From contig JARGGJ010000007.1 of NCBI GenBank assembly GCA_029210915.1, positions 1 through 64,000 of the forward strand: DNA of 64,000 nucleotides, written 5' to 3'. Positions 6,126 through 14,272 of this stretch are shown here, in pieces (the first letter of the stretch is position 1; each line of letters starts with the position of its first letter). Under the pieces are notes generated by a model. That model was not told where the DNA came from, did no database searches, and worked only from the letters and a program-made list of their open reading frames with translations. Source of the DNA: Patescibacteria group bacterium (GTDB lineage Bacteria; Patescibacteriota; Patescibacteriia; 2-12-FULL-60-25). Position numbers and translations under genes: made by a program.

Positions 6126-7607
6126 CTATTCTTTAAGGTTATTTATTATCGCTTGAGAGACTTTTTCAGTATCAATATCTGCCGCTAAATTTGTTTGACC
6201 GAGTGGCTCGGCTTGATTATACGTCAAAAGTACACGATCGGGAATTGTGATTATATTTTCCCATTTCCAGCCCATGTTTAAAAATACATCTTCCGAAGGA
6301 ATGGATCGTAACTCGCCATCTTCAATTACAAACACATCCGGCCCGCTTCCTTTAACCAACTCACCGTTTTGAAACCTATAAACACCACCATCGTTATAAG
6401 TATCGATGGTTAATTGCGGTACGCTAACAATTGGCCGGCGTGTAAAATAAACTTTTAAGAACACTTCATCTTGCAGTGCGTACTTTTTATTGTTTTCCAC
6501 ATAATAAACCGCCGGCGATTCTGATGCCTTTACCAAAGCACCTTGCGGAAATACGGTTTGTTCGTTAATTGGAGCCGCCTCGGGCAACTCTGCCAGTTCT
6601 GCCTCGGTTGCCTCTATAATATCATCTTCCGAAAAACCAAATTGGCGAAAAGTCTCCATATTGGCGATCCGTCTTTTTCCATCTGATGCATTCAAGAAAA
6701 TAGTTCCATTTGGTGATTTTAACAAAGCAAATTTAGGAAAGCGTACAGGTTCGCCGGTAGGGTAGGATGTTAAATCAGTGTCGCTCGCTTCGATTATTTT
6801 ATTTGGTGCGGTCATCGATAAAAGCACGGCCGGCGATGTAAATATTCGTTTTTGACCGTTTTGGATGAGGTAGGTATCACCGCTTGGCAACGTTTTTACA
6901 ATCGAGCCATTGGGAAAAGCTAAAGAAAACCATCTTTGCCAGATTTTCCAAAGGTTTAAATTGCCATGAATATGCGGTGTGTAACTGTAAAGCATTGCCG
7001 TTGCTTGGTTTTGCGGTGTAACTACAATGCCATCGATATTCATAGTAATCCCAACGCCTTTACCGGCTATTGTGGATCCAAAAGTCAGCAATTGCATTAA
7101 ATATTTTTCTCGGTGTTGCCTGGATGCCCATTCAACCTGATTGGCAAAACCTTTAAAATCTTGAATATCAGGGTCGTCTTTACTGCAAGAATCACAAACA
7201 CCGTAACCCATAGCCCAATCCAGCTGCCTCTCCGATGGGGCGGGATCCTCTACCAAAGACTGTTCTTTTTGTAAAAGCGCCAATAAGTATTTTGGATTCA
7301 TTTTATATACATTGGCTACCCTCCAAATAACATCAACAGCCGGTTTCATGGTGCCATCCGTATCTTTTACTTGTAAATCTGCGAGTGTGCCTTTACTTCG
7401 TGCAAAATTTACCAAATAATCATAAGTCATCCCGTTTACATCAAAAATATCATTATCCGACAAAATCAAATTAGGATTAAAACCGATTTGATCAATAGTT
7501 AAACCCGTTTCAGCGCGAGCAGTCATAAGCCCGGTCGGCATGGAGAGCACCATCAGCAAAAATACAGCCAAAACTCTTTGTATATAAATTTTTAAATATT
7601 TCTTCAT
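6126..7607 (-). CDS. Exported lysozyme-like protein with repeated C-terminal surface domains
   Basis: Residues 1-32 form a signal peptide: positive KKYLK, a hydrophobic core, then ARA before ETG. Residues about 85-235 have the look of a lysozyme or glucosaminidase-like fold, with NPKYLLALLQKEQSLVED (candidate catalytic Glu115) and a later AMGYGVCDSC segment. From about 235 there are at least four copies of a small repeat with pattern G-x-[LI]-[VL]-K then Y-[LV]-x-[ED]-x-G-[KE]-[KRL]-R-x-[IF] (for example GSIVKTLPSGDTYLIQNGQK). This repeat recurs in CPR cell-surface proteins. The protein likely acts on or attaches to peptidoglycan outside the membrane. Substrate and enzymatic activity are inference. 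Confidence 0.75.
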   Translation of the reverse strand: MKKYLKIYIQRVLAVFLLMVLSMPTGLMTARAETGLTIDQIGFNPNLILSDNDIFDVNGMTYDYLVNFARSKGTLADLQVKDTDGTMKPAVDVIWRVANVYKMNPKYLLALLQKEQSLVEDPAPSERQLDWAMGYGVCDSCSKDDPDIQDFKGFANQVEWASRQHREKYLMQLLTFGSTIAGKGVGITMNIDGIVVTPQNQATAMLYSYTPHIHGNLNLWKIWQRWFSLAFPNGSIVKTLPSGDTYLIQNGQKRIFTSPAVLLSMTAPNKIIEASDTDLTSYPTGEPVRFPKFALLKSPNGTIFLNASDGKRRIANMETFRQFGFSEDDIIEATEAELAELPEAAPINEQTVFPQGALVKASESPAVYYVENNKKYALQDEVFLKVYFTRRPIVSVPQLTIDTYNDGGVYRFQNGELVKGSGPDVFVIEDGELRSIPSEDVFLNMGWKWENIITIPDRVLLTYNQAEPLGQTNLAADIDTEKVSQAIINNLKE

Positions 7608-7621
7608 AACTTAATGCAAAT

Positions 7622-7706
7622 TTGTAATTTATTGGTTATTGATTGGTGATTGGAACTTGGAGATTGATGATTTATTGATGATTGGAGCTTGGTCATTGGT
7701 TATTTC
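7622..7706. repeat. ATTGGTTATTGGTGATTGG repeat
   Basis: Imperfect tandem ATTGG/TTGG words fill the spacer between two diverging genes. Related tracts lie at 42422-42556 and 58610-58650. Confidence 0.7.
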
Positions 7707-7755
7707 CTTACTCTATAACCTAGCACAAAAACGCAAAACAATGTAGCATATTTTT

Positions 7756-9387
7756 ATGAAAACAAGGGGTATTTTGTGGATATCCGCCGGCATCCTGATA
7801 TTTGCCTTATTTACGGCCTGGATACGCCTGCCTTTGGTCTCTTCTAGTATTTGGATGAGCCCCGATGAAACGGCAAACATGATTAGCGCCATCACTTTTG
7901 CGAATGAAGGCGTTTTTAGTTTTTCATCTGAAATTACATCAAAATTCATCTGGGCCCATCCCCGCAGTTTCGTTTATGTACCCGAAACAAACATGGTCGC
8001 ACCCATCGGCTTTCTGGGAATGCCTTTGATACTCTCTTTCATCTACAAACTCTTTGGTTTAATCGGGCTTAACTTTTTTGTACCGTTTTTAGCTTTACTG
8101 ACACTCTTTCCGCTTTGGAAATCACTCCCCAAAAAATGGCCGCAAGCAGTCAAACTAATGACCATTATTATCTGGATGAGCTTCCCCTCAATAATCCTCT
8201 ACATAAACCGCGGAGCCTTCCCCCAAACAACCCAACTCTGTCTAATGATTTGGGTTTGGTTCTTGATAACAAATTCTAAAGCCTCTACGACTACGACTAA
8301 GTACTACGACTTATTTGTTAGGTTCAGTTTGCCGATCGCTGGTGCTTTGTCCGGTCTTGCGCTAATGATCCGCCCCATCGAAGCCATCTGGATTCTTCCC
8401 GTCATCATCCTCGCTTTTTTGTCTAAACCTACTAACCAAGCCCCGCATTCGACGTTTGACGTAGGACGTGCGACGAGCGACGTTCGACGTTTGACGCATT
8501 TCCTCATCCCTCTAATATTTGTTCTGTTGGTCGGCGCCAAACTCGGCGCCGATACTTACGGCAAATGGTTCACAAGCGGTTATCAGATCAGACCCGAAGT
8601 GATTCAGCTGGCAACAGGGGATTCGTCAAAAGTATCCGCCGAAAGTGATGCGGTCTCAATCTTTTCCGCTCTCCCGTTCAGTTTTCACCCCCGCAACATC
8701 TGGTGGAATCTAAAAAACTACGTTATCTGGTTCTTTTTGCCTTGGCTTAGTTTGGTTTTTGGATCAGCTCTAATCCTCTATAAAGAAAAATTTTGGCGCG
8801 ATAAATCAGGGTGGTCAATCCTGGCGCTTGCTTGGACCCCGGCGATTCTCGTTCTTTTTTACGGAAACGGTATCTATCAAGATCATGTACGCTTAAACGA
8901 GATTAGCATTGGCAACTCCTTTATCAGATACATATTACCGATTTCCATCACTTTTGCCGTATCGGCCGGTTTTATCTTCTCTAGGCTTTGGCGCCACTGG
9001 ACGCTTAAACTTTTTGCGGTTTGCATTACCATTGGGCTAACTTCGTTTGGATTATTCACGGCCACAATCCGCGATGACGAGGGGATCTCAAAAGTTGAGC
9101 AAGAACTGATCTCTTATCAAAAAACCCGCGAAGCCGGCTCCAAAAACTTTCCGGCAAACGGCATTATTGTCTCCGATCGCAGTGACAAAATCTTCTTTCC
9201 CGTTCATCTTGCCGTTTCACCCATGCCAACCACAAGTCAACTGCAAGAATTATTCGCACAAGGCGTAGTTATGAGATTTTATCTGCCAACACAAGATGAA
9301 GATGGATTAAACAAGTGGAGCGAACAAGGCTTCACCCTTCGCCCCATATTCACAACCGGCAACCAAACACTGTATGATACTGACTGA
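7756..9387 (+). CDS. Polytopic membrane glycosyltransferase-like protein (GT39/PMT-type)
   Basis: The 543-residue product starts with a membrane segment (residues 6-28). A first extracellular loop follows containing SPDETANMISAITFA, where an acidic pair after the first helix is typical of GT-C glycosyltransferases that use lipid-linked sugars. At least eight more hydrophobic segments follow, then a soluble C-terminal domain of about 130 aa. It probably transfers a sugar outside the membrane; donor and acceptor are unknown. It heads a rightward set with an exported protein and a small membrane protein. Oddly, residues about 230-248 (STFDVGRATSDVRRLTHF) are encoded by an acgt-rich tandem repeat like those found between genes, and STTTTKYYD at about 176 has a similar look. 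Confidence 0.7.
   Translation: MKTRGILWISAGILIFALFTAWIRLPLVSSSIWMSPDETANMISAITFANEGVFSFSSEITSKFIWAHPRSFVYVPETNMVAPIGFLGMPLILSFIYKLFGLIGLNFFVPFLALLTLFPLWKSLPKKWPQAVKLMTIIIWMSFPSIILYINRGAFPQTTQLCLMIWVWFLITNSKASTTTTKYYDLFVRFSLPIAGALSGLALMIRPIEAIWILPVIILAFLSKPTNQAPHSTFDVGRATSDVRRLTHFLIPLIFVLLVGAKLGADTYGKWFTSGYQIRPEVIQLATGDSSKVSAESDAVSIFSALPFSFHPRNIWWNLKNYVIWFFLPWLSLVFGSALILYKEKFWRDKSGWSILALAWTPAILVLFYGNGIYQDHVRLNEISIGNSFIRYILPISITFAVSAGFIFSRLWRHWTLKLFAVCITIGLTSFGLFTATIRDDEGISKVEQELISYQKTREAGSKNFPANGIIVSDRSDKIFFPVHLAVSPMPTTSQLQELFAQGVVMRFYLPTQDEDGLNKWSEQGFTLRPIFTTGNQTLYDTD
8446..8501. repeat. Repeat inserted inside a coding sequence
   Basis: CGACGTTTGACGTAGGACGT, then GCGACGAGCGACGTTCGACG, read as tandem GACGT words. 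They resemble the intergenic TTGACGTCCAACGTCAAACG at 27297-27316. The reading frame stays open. Confidence 0.65.
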
Positions 9388-9399
9388 AACTACATTAAC

Positions 9400-9572
9400 C
9401 CAATTATGAATGATACATAATTCATAATGCATAATAAGTGAGCGATTCCATGATTATGCACTATGCACTATGCACTATGCATTATGCATTGAGTGCGTGT
9501 AATTCCAAACATTGGTAATTGGCTAGCCCCTCGAAGTTCGTAGAACGTAGTGGGGTAATTCATAATTGTTAA
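9400..9572. repeat. AT-rich CATAATTC/TGCATTATGCA repeat tract
   Basis: Repeated ATTCATAATGCATAAT and TATGCACTATGCACTATGCA words are followed by CCCCTCGAAGTTCGTAGAAC with AACGTAGTGGGG. They fill the spacer before the 9582 gene. Forms of the second block recur near 44445 and 60262. Confidence 0.7.
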
Positions 9573-9581
9573 TTGAAATTA

Positions 9582-11060
9582 ATGAAATTCCCTTCCATCA
9601 CAGTCCCAAAAGTATTAGTTTACGTTGTTGGAATCGTTCCATGGATTATTGGGATTGGTTTTGTTGTCTTTATTTTAAGTTTGCGCTTTCCCGTATCGGG
9701 GATTTTTCGTGCCACAACAAATTTAACCGGTACCAGTGCATTTATTTATCAATTTTTACCCGCCGAGCGCACAATAATTGCCAAAGGGGATGAACTGGAT
9801 TTTATCGGACAAAGAATGATAGAAGATCCGGTTTACATTAACGCACGTACTCCCGGGCCTTACGAAATTGTAGACGTTGAAATGGAGTTTCGTGTAACGC
9901 GCCAGCCCTTGGTGGAGTTGGGAATTATTCGTGATAGCGCGGGCAAGCAAATGGATATGATTCCGTGGTATTCCGAGCTACTCGAGTCCGCGGATTGGAA
10001 ACATGTCACATCACCCTCGGGGCGCAAGGGCTTTGTTTATAAAACAACTTCTATTGGGCGCCTAGATAATCAAGATACAAGGAATTTGGCGGTATGGCTC
10101 GCCACAACAACCGCACCTCTCATGGATGATCCCATCTCTACCACAACTCAAACTTTCGCGGTTTCATTGCGTGGTCAACACGATTTGTGGGTGGTGCCGG
10201 CCGGAGGCGAGATCAACGTAAATTTAAAAGTTCAAGATGTAAATCGTAGTCGAAGCGGGGGGCTGTTGGCTATAGAAGTTAGTAAAAATGGGGATGTTAT
10301 TAAATATGATGCGATTTCACCTAGCGGGTCATTGGATGACGGTTATGGTGCTAGAATCCCGGTTAGCATCAAATTGAATGATCTGGAATCCGGAGTTTAT
10401 CGAATCCGCTTGCTCGCCGATGATGACATTTTTATCCGCGAGATAAGCACGACCAATCCTCGTTTTGTTATCGGTCCGCGCTTAAATATCGGCGATGTTG
10501 TTGGTTATCTTAAAGAACCGCAAGCTTTTACGGGCGTAACAACCGCTAGGCACATAGTTGCGGAAACTTTTCACACAGAAGGATTGCAAGAGATTCAATT
10601 TGGTGAAACGAGCGGAAAAGTTCTGCAAACGCACACAGCAACCCGCATCGACCGCACAGACGATATCGGCACTCCTGTTACCATTGCAGCGCCATTGGGC
10701 GATGTACGCATTATTACCGATGGTTTTGTGGCACTAACCGAGTCCGCATTTTTCGAGCCCGAGCCCCGCCGTTTAAAACCCGAGACTCACGGCCTGCAAG
10801 AGGGCTTGGAGGCTGTTTTAACGGATTATCAACCTGTAACCAATCTTGGAGATGGCTGGGTTTTGGCACGTGCCACATTCCAAATACCCAAACAAGCCGA
10901 TATGCTTCGTTTCGTTTTATCCGCCCCCGGTATTCGCTCTCGTGCCGGCTCAATCGATATCCGCAAAATGACGCTAACTTACCGCCGTCCGCCCATGAAT
11001 CTCGAGGGATGGTGGAATGTGCTTTACAATGAAGCCAGAAACGCATATCACAGGCTCTAA
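9582..11060 (+). CDS. Exported membrane-anchored protein of unknown function (492 aa)
   Basis: One strong membrane helix lies at about residues 8-32 (VLVYVVGIVPWIIGIGFVVF), followed by a long extracytoplasmic region without further helices. The outer part is rich in beta-strand-like sequence. It contains segments reading like all-beta carbohydrate- or protein-binding domains (about 120-230 and 310-460), but no catalytic motif I can name. The ATG at 9582 is preferred over an in-frame TTG at 9573, which lies in the repeat. It follows the membrane glycosyltransferase and precedes a small membrane protein only 12 bases downstream, which suggests a cell-envelope operon. No homologous family is recognised. 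Confidence 0.65.
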   Translation: MKFPSITVPKVLVYVVGIVPWIIGIGFVVFILSLRFPVSGIFRATTNLTGTSAFIYQFLPAERTIIAKGDELDFIGQRMIEDPVYINARTPGPYEIVDVEMEFRVTRQPLVELGIIRDSAGKQMDMIPWYSELLESADWKHVTSPSGRKGFVYKTTSIGRLDNQDTRNLAVWLATTTAPLMDDPISTTTQTFAVSLRGQHDLWVVPAGGEINVNLKVQDVNRSRSGGLLAIEVSKNGDVIKYDAISPSGSLDDGYGARIPVSIKLNDLESGVYRIRLLADDDIFIREISTTNPRFVIGPRLNIGDVVGYLKEPQAFTGVTTARHIVAETFHTEGLQEIQFGETSGKVLQTHTATRIDRTDDIGTPVTIAAPLGDVRIITDGFVALTESAFFEPEPRRLKPETHGLQEGLEAVLTDYQPVTNLGDGWVLARATFQIPKQADMLRFVLSAPGIRSRAGSIDIRKMTLTYRRPPMNLEGWWNVLYNEARNAYHRL

Positions 11061-11072
11061 ATCTTTTTATTT

Positions 11073-11435
11073 ATGACCATCAAAGAATCAGCCCAACACA
11101 TTGGATCCCAAACCAGCTATGCTTTTGCAATCAGCATGGCCTTGCTGATTGGCATTGAATGGCTTATGCCCGGCTCCGTACTGCCGTTTGTGAACATCAT
11201 CGAATTACTGCCCCTGTCGTTCATCGTAATAATTTGCCTCATCTGTTTTAAAAAACGCACCAAAGGCTTGCTAAACACGCTAAACATTCTACTCGGCATC
11301 ATAATCACAATCGCCCTGCTTGCCTCACTTCTAACAAACATGCCAATCTATGGATTACGGACCATCCTCCTCTCGGGCGCTATCACCATCGTAGTAGTTG
11401 TATGGGCTGTATCGATGTATACGGAACATGTGTGA
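11073..11435 (+). CDS. Small membrane protein with four predicted helices (120 aa)
   Basis: Hydrophobic segments lie at about residues 15-35, 42-60, 68-87 and 93-115, with KKRTKG between the second and third. It has no recognisable catalytic or transport motif. The close spacing to the upstream exported protein suggests joint expression. It resembles the short polytopic proteins common beside envelope glycosyltransferases, but no function can be assigned. Confidence 0.65.
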   Translation: MTIKESAQHIGSQTSYAFAISMALLIGIEWLMPGSVLPFVNIIELLPLSFIVIICLICFKKRTKGLLNTLNILLGIIITIALLASLLTNMPIYGLRTILLSGAITIVVVVWAVSMYTEHV

Positions 11436-11533
11436 TGATGCGTTTATAACGTTTATAACGTTCATAACAAGTTCAGTGGTAACATAAGCAACTGCATTAA
11501 CTCGTTAAAAAACGTTATAAACGTTACAAACGG
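11434..11533. repeat. AACGTTTATAACGTT repeat, copy 1
   Basis: It reads CGTTTATAACGTTTATAACG, a middle segment ending AACTCG, then AAACGTTATAAACGTTACAAAC. It is a long imperfect palindrome also present at 53285-53400. Confidence 0.75.
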
Positions 11534-11585
11534 ACTAACCTTTTATCTTTATTATTTATAATTTATAATTTGTTATTTTAGTGAT

Positions 11586-11993
11586 ATGGAGTGTCTCTTT
11601 TGCAAAATCGCGGCCCACGAGGTCGATTCCAATATTGTTTACGAAGATGATAAAGTTATCGCCTTTTTGGATATTTACCCCGTAAACCCCGGTCATGTTC
11701 TTGTAGCTCTCAAAGATCATGCCGAACAGCTCCTCGAGCTTCCGGACGAGGATTTACAGACTGTTATGCTGGCTGTAAAAAAGATAATGAAAGCACTCAT
11801 GAATCTACCCGATGTGGATGGTGTCAACATTTTACAAAATAATTACGAAGCAGCCGGCCAAGCTATTCCGCATGTTCACTTTCACGTTATCCCGCGCAAA
11901 TCAGGCGACGGATACAAACACTGGCCCGGCTCCCCATATGCTGAAGGTAATGCCGCTGAAATTACGGAAAAGATAAAAGAGGGGATAAGGTGA
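11586..11993 (+). CDS. HIT-family nucleotide hydrolase/transferase
   Basis: This is a histidine-triad protein of 135 aa. It begins ECLFCKIA, the usual HIT start with a zinc-type CxxC pair partly kept, and carries HVHFHVIPR near residues 96-104 as the catalytic H-x-H-x-H triad. FLDIYPVNPGHVLVALKDH is the conserved substrate-binding stretch. Family members hydrolyse phosphoramidate or dinucleoside polyphosphate bonds on adenosine or guanosine nucleotides. The physiological substrate here is unknown. It stands alone between two repeat tracts, and TATAAT-like words in the upstream AT-rich tract may serve as its promoter. Confidence 0.93.
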   Translation: MECLFCKIAAHEVDSNIVYEDDKVIAFLDIYPVNPGHVLVALKDHAEQLLELPDEDLQTVMLAVKKIMKALMNLPDVDGVNILQNNYEAAGQAIPHVHFHVIPRKSGDGYKHWPGSPYAEGNAAEITEKIKEGIR

Positions 11994-11999
11994 AACGAA

Positions 12000-12168
12000 C
12001 ATCATTTATAATGCAAAATGCATAATGCATAATATTTGGTAATTGATAAATATTATAATAAATTTCGCGTAAGCGATTCCATAATTATGCATTATTCATC
12101 ATACATTATGCATTAAAATTCTCGATTCCAACATTCTTAATTCATAATTCTTAATTCATAATTTGTTG
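12000..12168. repeat. AT-rich CATAATTCTTAATTCATAATT repeat tract
   Basis: Several TGCATAATGCATAAT and ATTCTTAATTCATAATT words end three bases before the rfbB ATG. The copies resemble those at 9400 and 2756. CATAATT could act as a -10 box for rfbB. Confidence 0.7.
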
Positions 12169-12169
12169 T

Positions 12170-13192
12170 ATGATTCTATTGGTCTGCGGCGGTGCCGGAT
12201 TTATCGGCTCTAACTTTATCCGCTATAAACTTAAAAACGATCCGGATTGCACAATCGTCAATTTTGATAAACTCACATATGCGGGGAATCTTGATAATTT
12301 GAAAGACGTCGAGAACGACCCTCGCTACAAATTTGTCCAAGGCGATATTACGGATCTCGAGGCTCTAAACAATGTCATCAAAGAAAATAACATAGATCAC
12401 GTTATCAACTTTGCCGCAGAGACTCACGTTGATCGCTCAATCCATGGCGGGATGAAAGATTTTGTTCTCACAAACAGTTTGGGTGTGCAGATGATTTTAG
12501 ACGCTGTTCGAGCCAACAACATCAAAAAGTTTGTACAAGTATCTACCGACGAAGTCTTTGGCGCGCTAGAGCTAGACTCGAATGATAAATTCACGGAACA
12601 GACTCCAATCATGCCCAACATGCCCTACGCGGCCGCCAAAGCCGGCGGAGATTTGATGTGCAATGCTTATTTTGTGACTCACAAAGTCCCGGTAGTCGTT
12701 TCTCACTGCTCCAACAACTACGGGCCGTATCAATTTCCCGAAAAAGTCATTCCTTCGTTCATCTTCCGCCTTTCCAATAAAGAAAAAGTCCCAATTTACG
12801 GCGATGGCAAAAACGTCCGCGATTGGATCCATGTCGATGATCACGCAAGCGCCCTTAGCCTGCTCCTCAAAAAAGGTGTCCCCGGAGAGGTTTACAACAT
12901 CGGTTCCGATAACGAGCGCAACAATCTGGAACTAACAAAAATGCTTTTAGATCACTTTAACCTCGGCGAAGACATGATAGAATACGTGGAAGACAGAAAA
13001 GGCCACGACCGCCGTTACGCCATCGATTCCTCCAAGATCGAATCTTTAGGCTGGAAACCAATGTACCCGCGTGAGAAATTCGCCGAAGGCCTTAAGCAAA
13101 CAATCGAGTGGTATCTCTCAAACGACGAATGGGTGCAGAAGCTAAGAGATCGTAAAGCGGAGTGGGATGAGAAGGCGTTGAGGAAGGATTGA
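12170..13192 (+). CDS. rfbB: dTDP-glucose 4,6-dehydratase
   Basis: RfbB (RmlB) converts dTDP-glucose to dTDP-4-keto-6-deoxyglucose, the second step of dTDP-rhamnose synthesis. The extended-SDR signatures are present: GGAGFIGSNF at residues 7-16 for NAD binding, FAAETHVDRS near 83, ST/DEVFG near 125, and the catalytic YAAAK at 153-157. NYGPYQFPEKVIP and RDWIHVDDH are typical of RmlB. At 340 aa the length is normal. Its partner rfbA lies 12 kb downstream on the same strand, with a restriction/defence island in between. The two genes were probably once adjacent. Confidence 0.96.
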   Translation: MILLVCGGAGFIGSNFIRYKLKNDPDCTIVNFDKLTYAGNLDNLKDVENDPRYKFVQGDITDLEALNNVIKENNIDHVINFAAETHVDRSIHGGMKDFVLTNSLGVQMILDAVRANNIKKFVQVSTDEVFGALELDSNDKFTEQTPIMPNMPYAAAKAGGDLMCNAYFVTHKVPVVVSHCSNNYGPYQFPEKVIPSFIFRLSNKEKVPIYGDGKNVRDWIHVDDHASALSLLLKKGVPGEVYNIGSDNERNNLELTKMLLDHFNLGEDMIEYVEDRKGHDRRYAIDSSKIESLGWKPMYPREKFAEGLKQTIEWYLSNDEWVQKLRDRKAEWDEKALRKD

Positions 13193-13203
13193 GGGTATAA
13201 GGT

Positions 13204-13974
13204 TTGAAGTTTACCAAGAGTGGAGTTGTAGTACATTTTAGCTCTAGGGTAAACAATGATATGCTAGAACCAACTGGACAGATAAATAAAATACGCTTAC
13301 TCACTCATGTGGATGGTGATAAATACCGTGAAATATTAAAGTTTGAATTAGCAATAAATAAGAGCGATTTTTATTTACGAAGAAGGGAAAAGTATTTAAA
13401 GCTAACTTTTCATGAAGAGGGTAAAAAAGTATTAAAAATTGGAAAATATCGATGGGATCTTTTTGAAGATCAGCATTATAATTTAGAAAATCTAAATCCA
13501 ATATTTGCTTATCTCCCAACACATATTCCACAGTACCCAATCATTAACGATTTTCAAAAATCAAGACATGCCGATCTCGTCATTCCTAATAAGCTCAGAG
13601 ATACTGATTTTGTTATTAAAGCCTTTTGGGTAAACGGCGAAGACGGCAAAATCATTATTCCGAGAGAAGATAAAAATTTAAAATCATATATTATGAAAGG
13701 TCATAAATATGATGGAACTGAAGTGAGCGAAGAAATTCCAGTTAGTCCTTTGAAGTTTGGGTATCAAAGATTGTATTTTGACTTTCAAGATCTAAATAGA
13801 ATTAATGTAGATAGAGATTTTGAGTATTTGGTAATTTTTAAGCCTAGTATTCCATTAAGCATCACTGAGCACACTCAAAATTATAAATATCCAGTAAAAC
13901 CTGAAACAGTTAAGAAATATGGTTGCCAGATAAGTCAAAATAGGAAAGATGGCTCTTATTTCATTGTTTACTAA
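13204..13974 (+). CDS. Hypothetical protein at the left edge of the defence island (256 aa)
   Basis: I do not recognise a family. The TTG at 13204 is a possible start, with AAGGATTGAGG ahead of it. The ATG at 13261 (residue 20) is an alternative. The protein is soluble, Lys/Tyr/Phe-rich and probably beta-rich in its N-terminal half, with a run such as DLVIPNKLRDTDFVIKAFWV in the middle. No catalytic motif is visible. The gene is more AT-rich than rfbB upstream, as are the genes that follow, which suggests it arrived with the restriction island. Confidence 0.6.
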   Translation: MKFTKSGVVVHFSSRVNNDMLEPTGQINKIRLLTHVDGDKYREILKFELAINKSDFYLRRREKYLKLTFHEEGKKVLKIGKYRWDLFEDQHYNLENLNPIFAYLPTHIPQYPIINDFQKSRHADLVIPNKLRDTDFVIKAFWVNGEDGKIIIPREDKNLKSYIMKGHKYDGTEVSEEIPVSPLKFGYQRLYFDFQDLNRINVDRDFEYLVIFKPSIPLSITEHTQNYKYPVKPETVKKYGCQISQNRKDGSYFIVY

Positions 13975-13980
13975 AGCTGG

Positions 13981-14175
13981 TTGAATTTGAAACGCCTAAT
14001 AACACCCGCGGAACGATTCCGTTTGATGCCTCATTTCCCCAAATTAACCGGAGTTGTGTCGTTTCACTCCAAATTATATTACCAACAAATTTCGCCCAGT
14101 GCGGCACGTTTTACGCTATACCAGCTTGTCGCTTGGTTGATCTGGTTAAGTGAAAACAGTTCGATTCATTTTTAG
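13981..14175 (+). CDS. Doubtful 64-codon reading frame
   Basis: A TTG-initiated frame follows the previous stop by six bases. The translation (MNLKRLITPAERFRLM...) ends in SENSSIHF and has a composition unlike the neighbours. It may be the remnant of a longer gene or simply non-coding. No ribosome-binding site is obvious. It is listed because the 300-base gap holds nothing else before the hsdM promoter. Confidence 0.2.
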   Translation: MNLKRLITPAERFRLMPHFPKLTGVVSFHSKLYYQQISPSAARFTLYQLVAWLIWLSENSSIHF

Positions 14176-14234
14176 GGGGGCAATTAAAGAGTTTCTACGG
14201 TAATCCATCTATATTTTTAATTGATATTTATTCC

Positions 14235-14263
14235 TTGTTTTTTCCCTGCATTTAAGCCACAAT
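14235..14263 (+). promoter_or_regulatory. Promoter of hsdM
   Basis: TTGTTT (14235-14240) and CACAAT (14258-14263) are spaced by 17 bases. The ATG follows nine bases after the -10 box, so the transcript would have almost no leader. Confidence 0.5.
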
Positions 14264-14272
14264 ATCGGCATT

